This document shows, in pieces, positions 31,116-39,122 of a stretch of DNA of 64,000 nt. The notes below the pieces were generated by a model. The model was not told the origin of the DNA. It saw only the letters and a program-made list of their open reading frames with translations, and made no database searches. A program made the position numbers and the translations under genes. Each line of letters opens with the position of its first letter. Within the stretch, counting starts at the first letter, position 1. The DNA is from Clostridium algifaecis (lineage in GTDB: Bacteria > Bacillota > Clostridia > Clostridiales > Clostridiaceae), in NCBI RefSeq assembly GCF_017874415.1, contig NZ_JAGGLM010000001.1, positions 310,001 through 374,000 on the forward strand, in the 5' to 3' direction.

Positions 31116-31144
31116 TTGACTGTAGATATATTATGTTATATAAT
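31116..31144 (+). promoter_or_regulatory. recA promoter
   Basis: TTGACT (31116-31121), 17-base spacer, TATAAT (31139-31144). The start would be near 31151, exactly at the SOS box. Confidence 0.8.
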
Positions 31145-31150
31145 TAAAAA

Positions 31151-31162
31151 GAACTTATGTTC
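31151..31162. promoter_or_regulatory. LexA (SOS) box upstream of recA
   Basis: GAACTTATGTTC fits the Gram-positive SOS box GAAC-N4-GTTC exactly. It covers the predicted start of transcription, where bound LexA would block initiation. lexA itself is not in the window. Confidence 0.9.
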
Positions 31163-31185
31163 GAATACGAGAGGATGTGAAAGTT

Positions 31186-32265
31186 TTGGCAAATTTAAAT
31201 AATGAAAAATTAAAAGCCATAGAATCAGCTATGGGACAGATAGAAAAGCAGTTCGGAAAAGGCTCTATAATGAAACTTGGAGAACACAGCATACTTAATA
31301 TAGATTCTATTTCTACAGGATGCCTTGATTTGGATATAGCCCTTGGCATCGGAGGAGTTCCAAGAGGAAGAGTAGTTGAAATATTCGGACCTGAATCTTC
31401 AGGTAAAACGACAGTAGCACTTCACATAGTAGCACAGGCACAGAAGTCTGGAGGTGCAGCAGCTTTTATAGATGCAGAGCATGCACTTGATCCTTCTTAT
31501 GCCAAAAACCTAGGGGTTGATATTGAAAACTTAATAGTATCACAACCTGATACGGGAGAACAGGCACTTGAAATAGTAGAAGCACTTGTGAGATCAAATG
31601 CCATAGATGTAATTGTAATTGATTCTGTTGCAGCATTGGTACCAAAAGCTGAAATAGAAGGTGAAATGGGAGATTCTCATGTGGGTCTTCAGGCAAGGCT
31701 TATGTCTCAGGCGCTTAGAAAACTGACAGCATCTATAAACAAGTCAAGGTGTGTAACTGTTTTTATAAATCAATTAAGAGAAAAAGTTGGAGTTATGTTT
31801 GGAAATCCTGAAACTACTCCTGGTGGTAGAGCATTGAAATTTTATTCTTCTGTAAGAATGGATGTAAGAAGAATTGATTCTATAAAGCAGGGTGACAGTA
31901 TAATTGGTAATAGGACAAAAGTTAAAGTAATAAAGAATAAAGTAGCACCACCATTTAAACAGGCTGAATTTGATATAATGTATAATCAAGGCATATCTAA
32001 AGAAGGAAATATTTTGGACGTTGGAGTTAGAGAAGAATTAGTACAAAAAAGTGGAGCATGGTTTTCATATAAAGAAACAAGATTAGGACAGGGAAGAGAA
32101 AATTCTAAACAATTTTTAAAAGAAAATCCAAATATAAGTTTGGAAATAGAAAATAAGATAAGAAAAAAATATAATTTACCATTAGCAAAAGCTGAAATTG
32201 AAAATAACAAGTCAAAAACTGAAGAAGATAGTGAAAAGAGCAATTCTAAAGTTAAAGAAAAATAA
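31186..32265 (+). CDS. recA: Recombinase RecA
   Basis: Strand-exchange ATPase and coprotease for LexA cleavage; 360 residues from this start. Walker A is GPESSGKT, Walker B is in [12 protein letters not shown], and the loop with [20 protein letters not shown] is typical. The C-terminal tail is Lys/Glu/Ser-rich. TTG at 31186 gives the family N-terminus ([13 protein letters not shown]) with GAGAGG eleven bases upstream; the in-frame GTG at 31177 lies too close to that site. It is SOS regulated through the box at 31151. Confidence 0.96.
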   Translation: MANLNNEKLKAIESAMGQIEKQFGKGSIMKLGEHSILNIDSISTGCLDLDIALGIGGVPRGRVVEIFGPESSGKTTVALHIVAQAQKSGGAAAFIDAEHALDPSYAKNLGVDIENLIVSQPDTGEQALEIVEALVRSNAIDVIVIDSVAALVPKAEIEGEMGDSHVGLQARLMSQALRKLTASINKSRCVTVFINQLREKVGVMFGNPETTPGGRALKFYSSVRMDVRRIDSIKQGDSIIGNRTKVKVIKNKVAPPFKQAEFDIMYNQGISKEGNILDVGVREELVQKSGAWFSYKETRLGQGRENSKQFLKENPNISLEIENKIRKKYNLPLAKAEIENNKSKTEEDSEKSNSKVKEK

Positions 32266-32297
32266 ATTTGTGTATTTAAGTGAAATAAAATATGAAC

Positions 32298-32326
32298 TTG
32301 ACAATGATTAAAATTTAATATAAAAT
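32298..32326 (+). promoter_or_regulatory. SigmaA-type promoter of rny
   Basis: TTGACA (32298-32303), 17-base spacer, TAAAAT (32321-32326). It leaves a leader of about 118 bases, in which I see no clear structure. Confidence 0.75.
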
Positions 32327-32450
32327 TAAGACAAATTCTGGTTTATCATGTATTTAGGAATTACCAATTGAATAATATGACACCTTTTCTATGCTTGCAC
32401 ATTTAACTTAAAATATAGATACATAAATATGAAGCAAAGGAGGTGTCCGT

Positions 32451-33995
32451 GTGAATTCTGTATTAATATATGAAATTATTACTGGTATAATAATAGCAGT
32501 TATTGTATTGATTGAATTTTATATTATAAAAAATAAAGTATCTGCTATAAAATCACAGGCTCTTGAAGAGTCTAATAGATTAAAGGATGAAGCTAAAAAA
32601 GAAGCTGAATCTAAAAAAAAGGAAGCTATATTAGAGGCTAAAGAAGAAGCTCATAAATTAAGAAATGATGTAGAAAGAGAATCCAGGGATAGAAGAAATG
32701 AATCCCAAAGGTTTGAAAGAAGATTAATTCAAAGAGAAGAATTACTGGATAAAAAGAATGATACACTTGAGAAAAGAGAAGATACTCTTGACAAGAAGCA
32801 GCAAGAACTTGAAAAGCTACAGACAGGTGTAGAGGAGCTTTATAAAAAACAAAGTAATGAACTTGAGAGGTTATCTGGTTTAAGTTCTGAGCAAGCTAAA
32901 GAAATTTTACTTGAGAAAGTTAAAAAAGAAATTAAACACGAGTCTGCAATCATGATTAAAGAGGTTGAAACAAGAGCTAAAGAAGAAGCTGATAAGAAAG
33001 CAAGAGAGATTATAACTTGTGCCATTCAAAGATGTGCAGCAGATCATGTGGCTGAGACTACAGTACATGTAGTAACCCTTCCTAATGATGAAATGAAAGG
33101 TAGAATAATAGGAAGAGAAGGTAGAAACATAAGGACTCTTGAAACATTGACAGGTGTGGACTTGATTATTGATGACACGCCGGAAGCTGTAATATTATCC
33201 GGATTTGATCCAATAAGAAGAGAGGTTGCTAGAATAGCACTGGAAAAGCTTATAATTGATGGAAGGATACACCCAGCTAGAATAGAAGAAATGGTGGAAA
33301 AAGCTAAAAAAGAACTGGAAAGTGATATTAAAGAAGAGGGCGAACAGGCTACATTTGAAACTGGTGTGCACGGTCTTCACTTAGAGATAATAAAATTACT
33401 CGGAAGACTAAAATATAGAACCAGTTATGGCCAAAACGTACTTAAACATTCCGTAGAAGTTTCATATTTGGCAGGTCTTATGGCCTCAGAAATAGGAATA
33501 GATCCAACTATAGCAAAAAGAGCTGGACTTCTTCATGACATAGGAAAAGCAGTAGATCATGAAGTGGAAGGCCCACATGCAATTATAGGAGCGGAATTTG
33601 CTAAAAAATATCATGAATCTTCAGTTATTGTAAATGCAATAGCGGCCCATCATGGAGATGAGGAATTTCAATCTTTAGAGGCTGTGCTTGTTCAGGCAGC
33701 AGATGCTATTTCAGCAGCAAGGCCTGGAGCTAGAAGAGAGACTTTAGAAGCTTATATTAAACGTTTGGAAAAATTAGAAGAAATAGCAAATACATGTGAA
33801 GGTGTAGAAAAGTCATATGCCATTCAAGCGGGAAGAGAACTTAGAATTATGGTTAAACCAGAAGATGTTGATGATGCAGGAGCCGTTGAGATGGCAAGAA
33901 ATGTAGTGAAAAAAGTAGAGGATGAATTAGAATATCCTGGCCAGATCAAAGTAAATGTAATTAGAGAAACTCGTGCAGTTGAATATGCAAAATAG
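32451..33995 (+). CDS. rny: Ribonuclease Y
   Basis: Membrane-anchored endoribonuclease that initiates mRNA decay in Firmicutes; 514 residues. One N-terminal membrane helix (about 4-26), a long charged coiled coil (about 28-190), a KH domain with [15 protein letters not shown] (about 216-230), and an HD domain with LLHDIGKA and an upstream [10 protein letters not shown]. The start is GTG at 32451 with AAAGGAGGTG upstream. It has its own promoter, and a long terminator follows. In Bacillus ymdB lies between rny and spoVS; here it is missing. Confidence 0.97.
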   Translation: MNSVLIYEIITGIIIAVIVLIEFYIIKNKVSAIKSQALEESNRLKDEAKKEAESKKKEAILEAKEEAHKLRNDVERESRDRRNESQRFERRLIQREELLDKKNDTLEKREDTLDKKQQELEKLQTGVEELYKKQSNELERLSGLSSEQAKEILLEKVKKEIKHESAIMIKEVETRAKEEADKKAREIITCAIQRCAADHVAETTVHVVTLPNDEMKGRIIGREGRNIRTLETLTGVDLIIDDTPEAVILSGFDPIRREVARIALEKLIIDGRIHPARIEEMVEKAKKELESDIKEEGEQATFETGVHGLHLEIIKLLGRLKYRTSYGQNVLKHSVEVSYLAGLMASEIGIDPTIAKRAGLLHDIGKAVDHEVEGPHAIIGAEFAKKYHESSVIVNAIAAHHGDEEFQSLEAVLVQAADAISAARPGARRETLEAYIKRLEKLEEIANTCEGVEKSYAIQAGRELRIMVKPEDVDDAGAVEMARNVVKKVEDELEYPGQIKVNVIRETRAVEYAK

Positions 33996-34016
33996 TAAAT
34001 TTTAATAAAGAGTGTG

Positions 34017-34077
34017 AAAAAATTCCTTTTACGTTTTCTAAAAGTACTAATTTTTAGAAAATATAAAAGGAATTTTT
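34017..34077 (+). terminator. Terminator after rny
   Basis: AAAAATTCCTTTTA (34017-34030 region) pairs with TAAAAGGAATTTTT (34064-34077), and an inner TTTTCTAAAA/TTTTAGAAAA stem is also present. A T-rich tract follows. The 3' arm doubles as the -35 element of the spoVS promoter. Confidence 0.75.
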
Positions 34078-34094
34078 AATTTTTTGTAGAATAG
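34066..34094 (+). promoter_or_regulatory. Probable SigmaH promoter of spoVS
   Basis: AAAGGAATT (34066-34074), 11 bases, GTAGAATAG (34086-34094). This fits the Bacillus SigmaH consensus RnAGGAWWW-N11/12-RnnGAATWW at all defined positions but the last. spoVS is a known SigmaH target in Bacillus subtilis. The -35 element overlaps the rny terminator. Confidence 0.65.
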
Positions 34095-34143
34095 TATAAA
34101 GTAGTAACAATAACAAATAAAGTTAATATATAGGAGGTTCGTT

Positions 34144-34404
34144 ATGGAAGTATTAAAAGTTTCAGCAAAATCAAGTCCAAATTCAGTTGCAGGAGCATTA
34201 GCAGGTGTATTGAGGGAGCGAGGAGCCGCTGAAATACAAGCAATAGGAGCAGGAGCATTAAATCAGGCTATTAAAGCAGTAGCGATTGCAAGAGGTTTTG
34301 TGGCACCTAGTGGAATCGATTTAATATGCATTCCGGCCTTTACAGATGTTGAGATAGATGGTGAAGAGAGAACTGCAATTAAATTAATAGTGCAGCCAAG
34401 ATAA
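34144..34404 (+). CDS. spoVS: Stage V sporulation protein S
   Basis: Small Alba-like protein of 86 residues needed for late sporulation in Bacillus. The sequence is highly conserved: LKVSAKSSPNSVAGALAGVL, GAGALNQAIKAVAIARGFV and PAFTDVEIDGEERTAIKL. The RBS TAGGAGGTTCGTT precedes ATG. It is monocistronic, with a probable SigmaH promoter and a strong terminator. Confidence 0.96.
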   Translation: MEVLKVSAKSSPNSVAGALAGVLRERGAAEIQAIGAGALNQAIKAVAIARGFVAPSGIDLICIPAFTDVEIDGEERTAIKLIVQPR

Positions 34405-34412
34405 TATAGGTT

Positions 34413-34456
34413 AAATTAAATAGAGGCTTGATTATTCAAGTCTCTATTTAATTTTT
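34413..34456 (+). terminator. Rho-independent terminator after spoVS
   Basis: A 19-base stem (34413-34431 with 34436-34454, one G-U) around loop TTAT, followed by TTTTT. Confidence 0.9.
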
Positions 34457-34459
34457 ATA

Positions 34460-34487
34460 TTGACTATATTATATACTATGTTAAAAT
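34460..34487 (+). promoter_or_regulatory. Promoter of the UbiA-glycosyltransferase-SMR operon
   Basis: TTGACT (34460-34465), 16-base spacer, TAAAAT (34482-34487), directly behind the spoVS terminator. Confidence 0.65.
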
Positions 34488-34530
34488 GTAAAAAGGTGTA
34501 CAACTGTTTGTTGCAATTAGGAGGAGTTTT

Positions 34531-35391
34531 ATGGTAGCGTTGATTGAACTAATGAGACCTAAACAGTGGATAAAAAATTTTTTTGTATTTGCTGCAATTA
34601 TTTTTTCAGGGAAATTTTTAAATTTTGATATATTAATCTTAAATATAGTAACCTTCTTATTATTTTGTATTACGTCATCTATAATATATGTGTTAAATGA
34701 TATAGTAGATATAGAAAAGGATAGGTGTCATCCTGAAAAGAAAAAAAGACCGCTTGCAAGTGGACGTGTAAGCAAAAAGTCAGCTATAATTTTAGATATA
34801 GCTTTATTTATTTTGGTTATATATTGTAATTATAATTTTGTAAATATAAAAGTTTTGGGTATAATGCTTACATATATTTTTATAAACATATTGTATTGTT
34901 TTAAATTAAAAAATATAGTTATAATAGATGTTATGACTATAACTTTTGGATTTGTATTGAGAGTTGAAAGTGGAAGTATTGCTACTGGAGTTGAAGTTTC
35001 GCCGTGGCTATTTTTATGTACAGTATTATTGTCTTTGTTTTTAGCTCTCAATAAAAGGAAAAGCGAGCTTATAACTTTAAAAGATAATAGTTCAAATCAT
35101 AGGAAGATATTAAAGGAGTATTCAATTAATAGCATAGATAAAATGCTTACAATAGTAAATCCATCCATACTTATGGCATACTGTCTTTATACATTTAGCT
35201 CTATTCAAAGCAAGACTATGATAGTTACTATTCCATTTGTACTTTATGGAGTATTTAGATATGAATATTTAATGGACAAAAAGAATATAGGAGGAAAACC
35301 AGAAGATGTATTTGCAAAGGATAAACCTTTTCTAATAAATGTACTTATGTGGGTTATTAGTGTTATATTAATAATATATTTAAAACTTTAG
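34531..35391 (+). CDS. UbiA-family prenyltransferase, polyprenyl-phosphate phosphoribosyltransferase-like
   Basis: Polytopic membrane enzyme of 286 residues. It opens with MRPKQWIKNFFVF, the pattern of the DPPR-synthase branch of UbiA proteins, and the first Asp-rich motif NDIVDIEKD at 56-64 is followed by HPEKKKRPLASG. The second motif is weaker (IIDVMTITFGFVLR, D133). Known members transfer 5-phosphoribose from PRPP to a polyprenyl phosphate. The next two genes (membrane glycosyltransferase, SMR carrier) fit a route that builds, flips and uses a lipid-linked sugar. Subfamily placement is by motif only; a quinone- or heme-type UbiA is less likely. Confidence 0.75.
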   Translation: MVALIELMRPKQWIKNFFVFAAIIFSGKFLNFDILILNIVTFLLFCITSSIIYVLNDIVDIEKDRCHPEKKKRPLASGRVSKKSAIILDIALFILVIYCNYNFVNIKVLGIMLTYIFINILYCFKLKNIVIIDVMTITFGFVLRVESGSIATGVEVSPWLFLCTVLLSLFLALNKRKSELITLKDNSSNHRKILKEYSINSIDKMLTIVNPSILMAYCLYTFSSIQSKTMIVTIPFVLYGVFRYEYLMDKKNIGGKPEDVFAKDKPFLINVLMWVISVILIIYLKL

Positions 35392-35410
35392 AGAGGGATG
35401 CTAGCTTTAT

Positions 35411-36736
35411 ATGGAAATAAAAAGTCTTTTTAAAGATGGATTTTATGTAGAAAGTGGAAAACACTTGTTTAAGAAAAAAAACAAAGAAATTTATAGTAAA
35501 ACTATTTATTATAAAATAATTATAGCAATTGACATAATTATGTCTGCATTGTGGATAGTGTTTGTAAATTCTTTCCCGTTTTCAGACTTTGATTATTATT
35601 ATACTATGGCTGTAAATATATCAAATGGCGGTGCATGGGGAAATACATATACTTCTTTAGGATATTCAATAGTATTGGGTGGAATATTCAAGCTGTTTGG
35701 AGCGAGTATTTTAAAAGCGAAGATATTTAACCTAATATTGACTATTATAAACTGCTTGATTTTTAAATCCATTCTACTCAAGATAAATTTAAATGAAATT
35801 GATAGAAAAATATTATTTGCATTATTTGTATTTATTCCTAATAATATATTCTATAACAGCATACTTGGAACTGAACTTTTATTTACATCGTTACTTTTAC
35901 TTATAACATATGTATATATGAGTGATATGAAATACAAGTATCTTTATATTGGAATTTTGTCGGGATTAAATACGATGATTAAACCATTTTTTATAGTGAT
36001 TTTTTTTGCTATATTTTTAGTAGATATAGTAAAACATAAAAAAATTATATTTTCCATAAAAAATTCACTTATTGTACTTATATTAACTGCTATAGTAATT
36101 TCACCGTGGATATATAGAAATTCAAAACTAATGGGACAATTTACATATGTATCAAATAATGGTGGAATAGTACTTTATATAAATAATAATTCTCAGAATC
36201 ATAAAGGAAGATGGATGGCAGCAGGGGATGTTGAAAATTCTATTGTAAATACAGAAGAATATAAAAAAGCTAATATGACAGAAAAAAATAAAATGTTAAA
36301 TTTAGCGGCTAAAAAATGGATAAAAGCTCATCCTGGAGAGTTTATAAAATTAGGTTTTAAAAGACTTTTTAATACATATTTTGTAGGCGATGATATAATT
36401 TATAGTACATATGGCAGTGGTATAAGCAATAATTTTAAACTTTTGCTTATAGCCTATACGAATTTTGTAAGAGAAATAATATTTGCACCTGGCATTGCAT
36501 GTATATTGCTCTACAGTATATTTATACTGATTGAAATAATAAGAGGCAGGAGCCAACTTATTGACAAATTCAATATATATGGAGTGGTACTGTTTTTTAT
36601 GTTTACATGTGTCTATTTTGTAACAGAAGGGCAAGGAAGATATTCTTTTCCGGTAATATTTGTGATTATATATTTCTTTTATATGATTGTAAGAACGTTT
36701 TTATTTAAAAGAGTAGATGGGAAGGGATTTGAATGA
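35411..36736 (+). CDS. GT-C fold membrane glycosyltransferase (ArnT/PMT-like)
   Basis: Protein of 441 residues with about ten to eleven hydrophobic segments. After the first membrane helix, an outside loop has FSDFDYYYTMA (about 57-67), in the place of the catalytic acidic residues of ArnT/PMT enzymes, and YTSLGYSIVLGGIFKLFG follows. A large soluble loop near residues 240-320 precedes the last helices. Such enzymes use a polyprenyl-phosphate sugar donor on the outer face of the membrane. The acceptor is unknown. It lies 19 bases after the UbiA gene and overlaps the SMR gene by four bases (ATGA), so the three are coupled. Confidence 0.75.
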   Translation: MEIKSLFKDGFYVESGKHLFKKKNKEIYSKTIYYKIIIAIDIIMSALWIVFVNSFPFSDFDYYYTMAVNISNGGAWGNTYTSLGYSIVLGGIFKLFGASILKAKIFNLILTIINCLIFKSILLKINLNEIDRKILFALFVFIPNNIFYNSILGTELLFTSLLLLITYVYMSDMKYKYLYIGILSGLNTMIKPFFIVIFFAIFLVDIVKHKKIIFSIKNSLIVLILTAIVISPWIYRNSKLMGQFTYVSNNGGIVLYINNNSQNHKGRWMAAGDVENSIVNTEEYKKANMTEKNKMLNLAAKKWIKAHPGEFIKLGFKRLFNTYFVGDDIIYSTYGSGISNNFKLLLIAYTNFVREIIFAPGIACILLYSIFILIEIIRGRSQLIDKFNIYGVVLFFMFTCVYFVTEGQGRYSFPVIFVIIYFFYMIVRTFLFKRVDGKGFE

Positions 36737-37089
36737 TTGCATTAATATTGGTTTCTGTCTTTTTAGGGGCTATTGGACAGGTACTTGTTAAATATGGAGC
36801 AGCCAATCTCCAACTTGATTTTACCCTGCAATATTTATTTCAGAGCATTTTAAGCATATTGAAGAACTTACCTGTTATGTGTGGAATAATATCATATGGC
36901 ATTAGCTTTTTATTATGGATAAAAGTTTTAAGTAAAGTTGAACTGAGTTATGCATACCCTATGGTAAGTATCGGATATATAATAACAATGATATTTTCTT
37001 ATTTTCTTTTTAAAGAGAATATATCTTTAACTAGAATAATAGGTGTAGCTTTTATAGTAGTAGGTGTAATTTTTATTTCAAAAAGTTAG
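36733..37089 (+). CDS. SMR/EamA-type four-helix membrane carrier (ArnE-like)
   Basis: Small protein of 118 residues with four hydrophobic helices, beginning ALILVSVFLGAIGQVLVKYG, the ArnE/EmrE-like pattern in which helix 1 has a Gln or Glu at the central site. PMVSIGYIITMIFSYFLFKE in helix 3 and the final GVIFISK are typical for single-domain EamA carriers. Operon position next to an ArnT-like transferase suggests it flips the lipid-linked sugar rather than exporting drugs; this is inference. It overlaps the preceding gene by four bases. Confidence 0.72.
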   Translation: MIALILVSVFLGAIGQVLVKYGAANLQLDFTLQYLFQSILSILKNLPVMCGIISYGISFLLWIKVLSKVELSYAYPMVSIGYIITMIFSYFLFKENISLTRIIGVAFIVVGVIFISKS

Positions 37090-37094
37090 TTTAA

Positions 37095-37116
37095 AATATC
37101 TACAATTTCAGATATT
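37095..37116. repeat. Short inverted repeat before the aminotransferase gene
   Basis: AATATCT (37095-37101), eight bases, AGATATT (37110-37116). It is a possible weak terminator of the glycolipid operon or an operator; no T-run is present. Confidence 0.35.
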
Positions 37117-37153
37117 ATTAATATATATAAACTTATAATATGGAGGGGTAAAA

Positions 37154-38347
37154 ATGATTCTGTCAAGAAAAGCCAAAAAGATTGAAGCATCCATAACTTT
37201 GGCAATAACTGCTAAAGCGAAGCAAATGAAATCAGAAGGCATTGATGTAATAGGATTTGGAGCAGGTGAACCGGATTTTAATACTCCGGAATATATTCAA
37301 AATGCTGCAATTAATGCTATAAAAAATGGATATACAAAATATACTGCAGCTTCTGGGATTGAAGAGCTCAGAGAGGAAATAGCCGAGAAATTGAAGAAAG
37401 ACAATAATTTAAATTATTCTACAGATCAGATTATTGTATCTACTGGAGCTAAACAATGCCTAAGCAATACATTTTCATCGGTACTTAATCCAGGAGATGA
37501 GGTAATTGTGCCAGTTCCTTACTGGGTAAGTTATCCAGAACTCATAAAGCTTGCAGATGGGGTACCTGTATTTGTAAAAACTAAAAAAGAAGATGGATTT
37601 AAGTATAATATAGAGGAGCTTGAAAAAGCAGTTACGGATAAGACTAAACTTATTGTAATAAATAGTCCTAATAATCCTACTGGAACTGTATACACAAAGA
37701 AAGAACTAAAAAATATAGCAGATTTTGCAAAGAAGAATGATATATTAATATTATCCGATGAGATATATGAAAAATTAATATATGATAATAATGTACATGT
37801 AAGTATAGCAAGTTTGTCAGATGACGCATATGAACGAACGATTATTATAAATGGAATGTCAAAAACTTATGCCATGACTGGATGGAGAATAGGTTATGCA
37901 GCAGGAAATAAAGACATTATAAAATTAATGTCCAACATACAGAGTCATACTACGTCTAACCCTAATTCAATAGCTCAGTATGCATCTCTAGCTGCTTTAA
38001 GATATGATAGTCCTGAGGTAAAATATATGATACATGAATTTAGTAGTAGAAGAGACTATATGTTAAAAAGAGTTGAAGATATAAAAAATATATCTGCATT
38101 TAGACCTCAGGGAGCCTTTTATGTATTCGTGGATATATCAAAAACATTTGGCAAAAAAGCTCATGGAATGGAAATTAAGGATTCTATTAGCTTTTCACAG
38201 CAATTACTTGAAAAACAAAGGGTAGCTGTAGTGCCTGGAATTGGCTTTGGAATGGATGATTATATAAGATTATCTTATGCTACTTCTATGGAAAATATAA
38301 AAGAAGGACTTAATAGAATAGAAGATTTTATAAAAAGTTTGAAATAG
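37154..38347 (+). CDS. PLP-dependent aspartate/aromatic aminotransferase (class I)
   Basis: Cytosolic aminotransferase of 397 residues, subgroup I-gamma-like (AspB/AatA). INSPNNPTGTVY carries the substrate-contact Asn, SDEIYEKLIY the cofactor Asp/Tyr, and NGMSKTYAMTGWRIGY the PLP lysine K237. The C-terminal Arg is in IRLSYATS. Probable role: oxaloacetate to aspartate, possibly with broader specificity. RBS TGGAGGGG is 6 bases before ATG. It is followed by a separate ptsH promoter. Confidence 0.9.
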   Translation: MILSRKAKKIEASITLAITAKAKQMKSEGIDVIGFGAGEPDFNTPEYIQNAAINAIKNGYTKYTAASGIEELREEIAEKLKKDNNLNYSTDQIIVSTGAKQCLSNTFSSVLNPGDEVIVPVPYWVSYPELIKLADGVPVFVKTKKEDGFKYNIEELEKAVTDKTKLIVINSPNNPTGTVYTKKELKNIADFAKKNDILILSDEIYEKLIYDNNVHVSIASLSDDAYERTIIINGMSKTYAMTGWRIGYAAGNKDIIKLMSNIQSHTTSNPNSIAQYASLAALRYDSPEVKYMIHEFSSRRDYMLKRVEDIKNISAFRPQGAFYVFVDISKTFGKKAHGMEIKDSISFSQQLLEKQRVAVVPGIGFGMDDYIRLSYATSMENIKEGLNRIEDFIKSLK

Positions 38348-38358
38348 TGAAATATTCA

Positions 38359-38386
38359 TTGAAACATATTAAAAAAATGATATAAT
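38359..38386 (+). promoter_or_regulatory. SigmaA-type promoter of ptsH
   Basis: TTGAAA (38359-38364), 16-base spacer, TATAAT (38381-38386). Confidence 0.7.
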
Positions 38387-38434
38387 TATTAAGAGAACGT
38401 TTTTTAATATACTATGAATTAGGAGTGATTTAGG

Positions 38435-38695
38435 ATGGTATCTAAAGAAGTTACAGTTAAAAGTGCAACAGGACTTCATGCAAGACCTGCAACTCTATTA
38501 GTTAAGAAGGCTTCTTCTTTTAAATCAGATATGTCTATGGAATTTGATGGTAAAAAAGCTAATATCAAAAGTTTGATAGGAGTACTGTCATTAGGTGTTA
38601 CTAAAAATTCCACAGTAAAAGTTGTTGCATCTGGTGATGATGAAGCTTTAGCAGTTGAAGAAATAGTTAAATTGATAGATTCATTAGAAGAATAA
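38435..38695 (+). CDS. ptsH: Phosphocarrier protein HPr
   Basis: Phosphocarrier of the sugar phosphotransferase system; 86 residues. The phosphorylated His is H15 in TGLHARPAT, and the HPr-kinase site S46 is in ANIKSLIGVLSLG. Having both sites makes it a true HPr rather than Crh, so it can serve in both sugar uptake and CcpA-type catabolite control. It stands apart from ptsI, which is usual in clostridia. RBS TTAGGAGTGAT is upstream; a long bidirectional terminator follows. Confidence 0.93.
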   Translation: MVSKEVTVKSATGLHARPATLLVKKASSFKSDMSMEFDGKKANIKSLIGVLSLGVTKNSTVKVVASGDDEALAVEEIVKLIDSLEE

Positions 38696-38699
38696 AATC

Positions 38700-38756
38700 A
38701 TATACTCTACATAAATAAAAGGCTCAAAATGAGCCTTTTATTTATGTAGAGTATAT
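38700..38756. terminator. Bidirectional terminator with a perfect 27-base stem
   Basis: Bases 38700-38726 pair without mismatch with 38730-38756 around a three-base loop (AAA); the core is AAAAGGCTCA/TGAGCCTTTT with T-runs on both strands. It serves the convergent ptsH and DUF378 genes. The right arm contains the last codons (Y-T-L-H-K-stop) of the minus-strand gene. Confidence 0.92.
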
Positions 38757-38962
38757 TTTGTCTTTGCTTTAAATAAAAATAATAGTATATCTATTCCAGC
38801 CACACCTACAAGTATGTAAAGAAGTCTTCCTATAAAATTAAGTGGTTCTCCAAATATAATCTCGATTAAATTAAAACCAAGTATACCTGTAATGCCTGAA
38901 ATTAGAGCAGCTAGCACGATTAAAAAAATGGAAAGCTTATCTATAATATTGAATTTATACAT
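38738..38962 (-). CDS. DUF378 family small membrane protein (YuzA-like)
   Basis: Protein of 74 residues with two hydrophobic helices (about 8-30 and 44-63) separated by FNLIEIIFGEPLNFIGRL, then LYILVGVAGIDILLFLFKA, which is the DUF378 pattern. It differs from typical members in lacking the NWGL segment in the first helix. Function unknown. RBS GGAGGTAA lies upstream on the minus strand. It is divergent from the glycerophosphodiesterase gene. The C-terminal codons are inside the terminator stem shared with ptsH. Confidence 0.75.
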   Translation of the reverse strand: MYKFNIIDKLSIFLIVLAALISGITGILGFNLIEIIFGEPLNFIGRLLYILVGVAGIDILLFLFKAKTKYTLHK

Positions 38963-39063
38963 AAAAATTACCTCCTGTAACGTTTCTCAATTAAAGTATA
39001 TTAAAATATAAAAAATATATTACAACTAAATGTATAAATTCGTGAAAAATAGAAAATAACATA

Positions 39064-39092
39064 TTGAAGTTGAGTATTTATATAATTATAAT
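39064..39092 (+). promoter_or_regulatory. Promoter of the glycerophosphodiesterase gene
   Basis: TTGAAG (39064-39069), 17-base spacer, TATAAT (39087-39092). Confidence 0.65.
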
Positions 39093-39122
39093 ATAATATA
39101 AATTAAAGGGGATGGTGATACT

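Noticed and set aside
34830-36634. Minus-strand open frames opposite the UbiA and glycosyltransferase genes
   Set aside because: They have no ribosome-binding sites or family features and are mirror frames of AT-rich membrane-protein genes.
38435-38695. Crh instead of HPr
   Set aside because: His15 is present in GLHARPAT, so the protein can take part in the phosphotransferase chain; Crh lacks this His.
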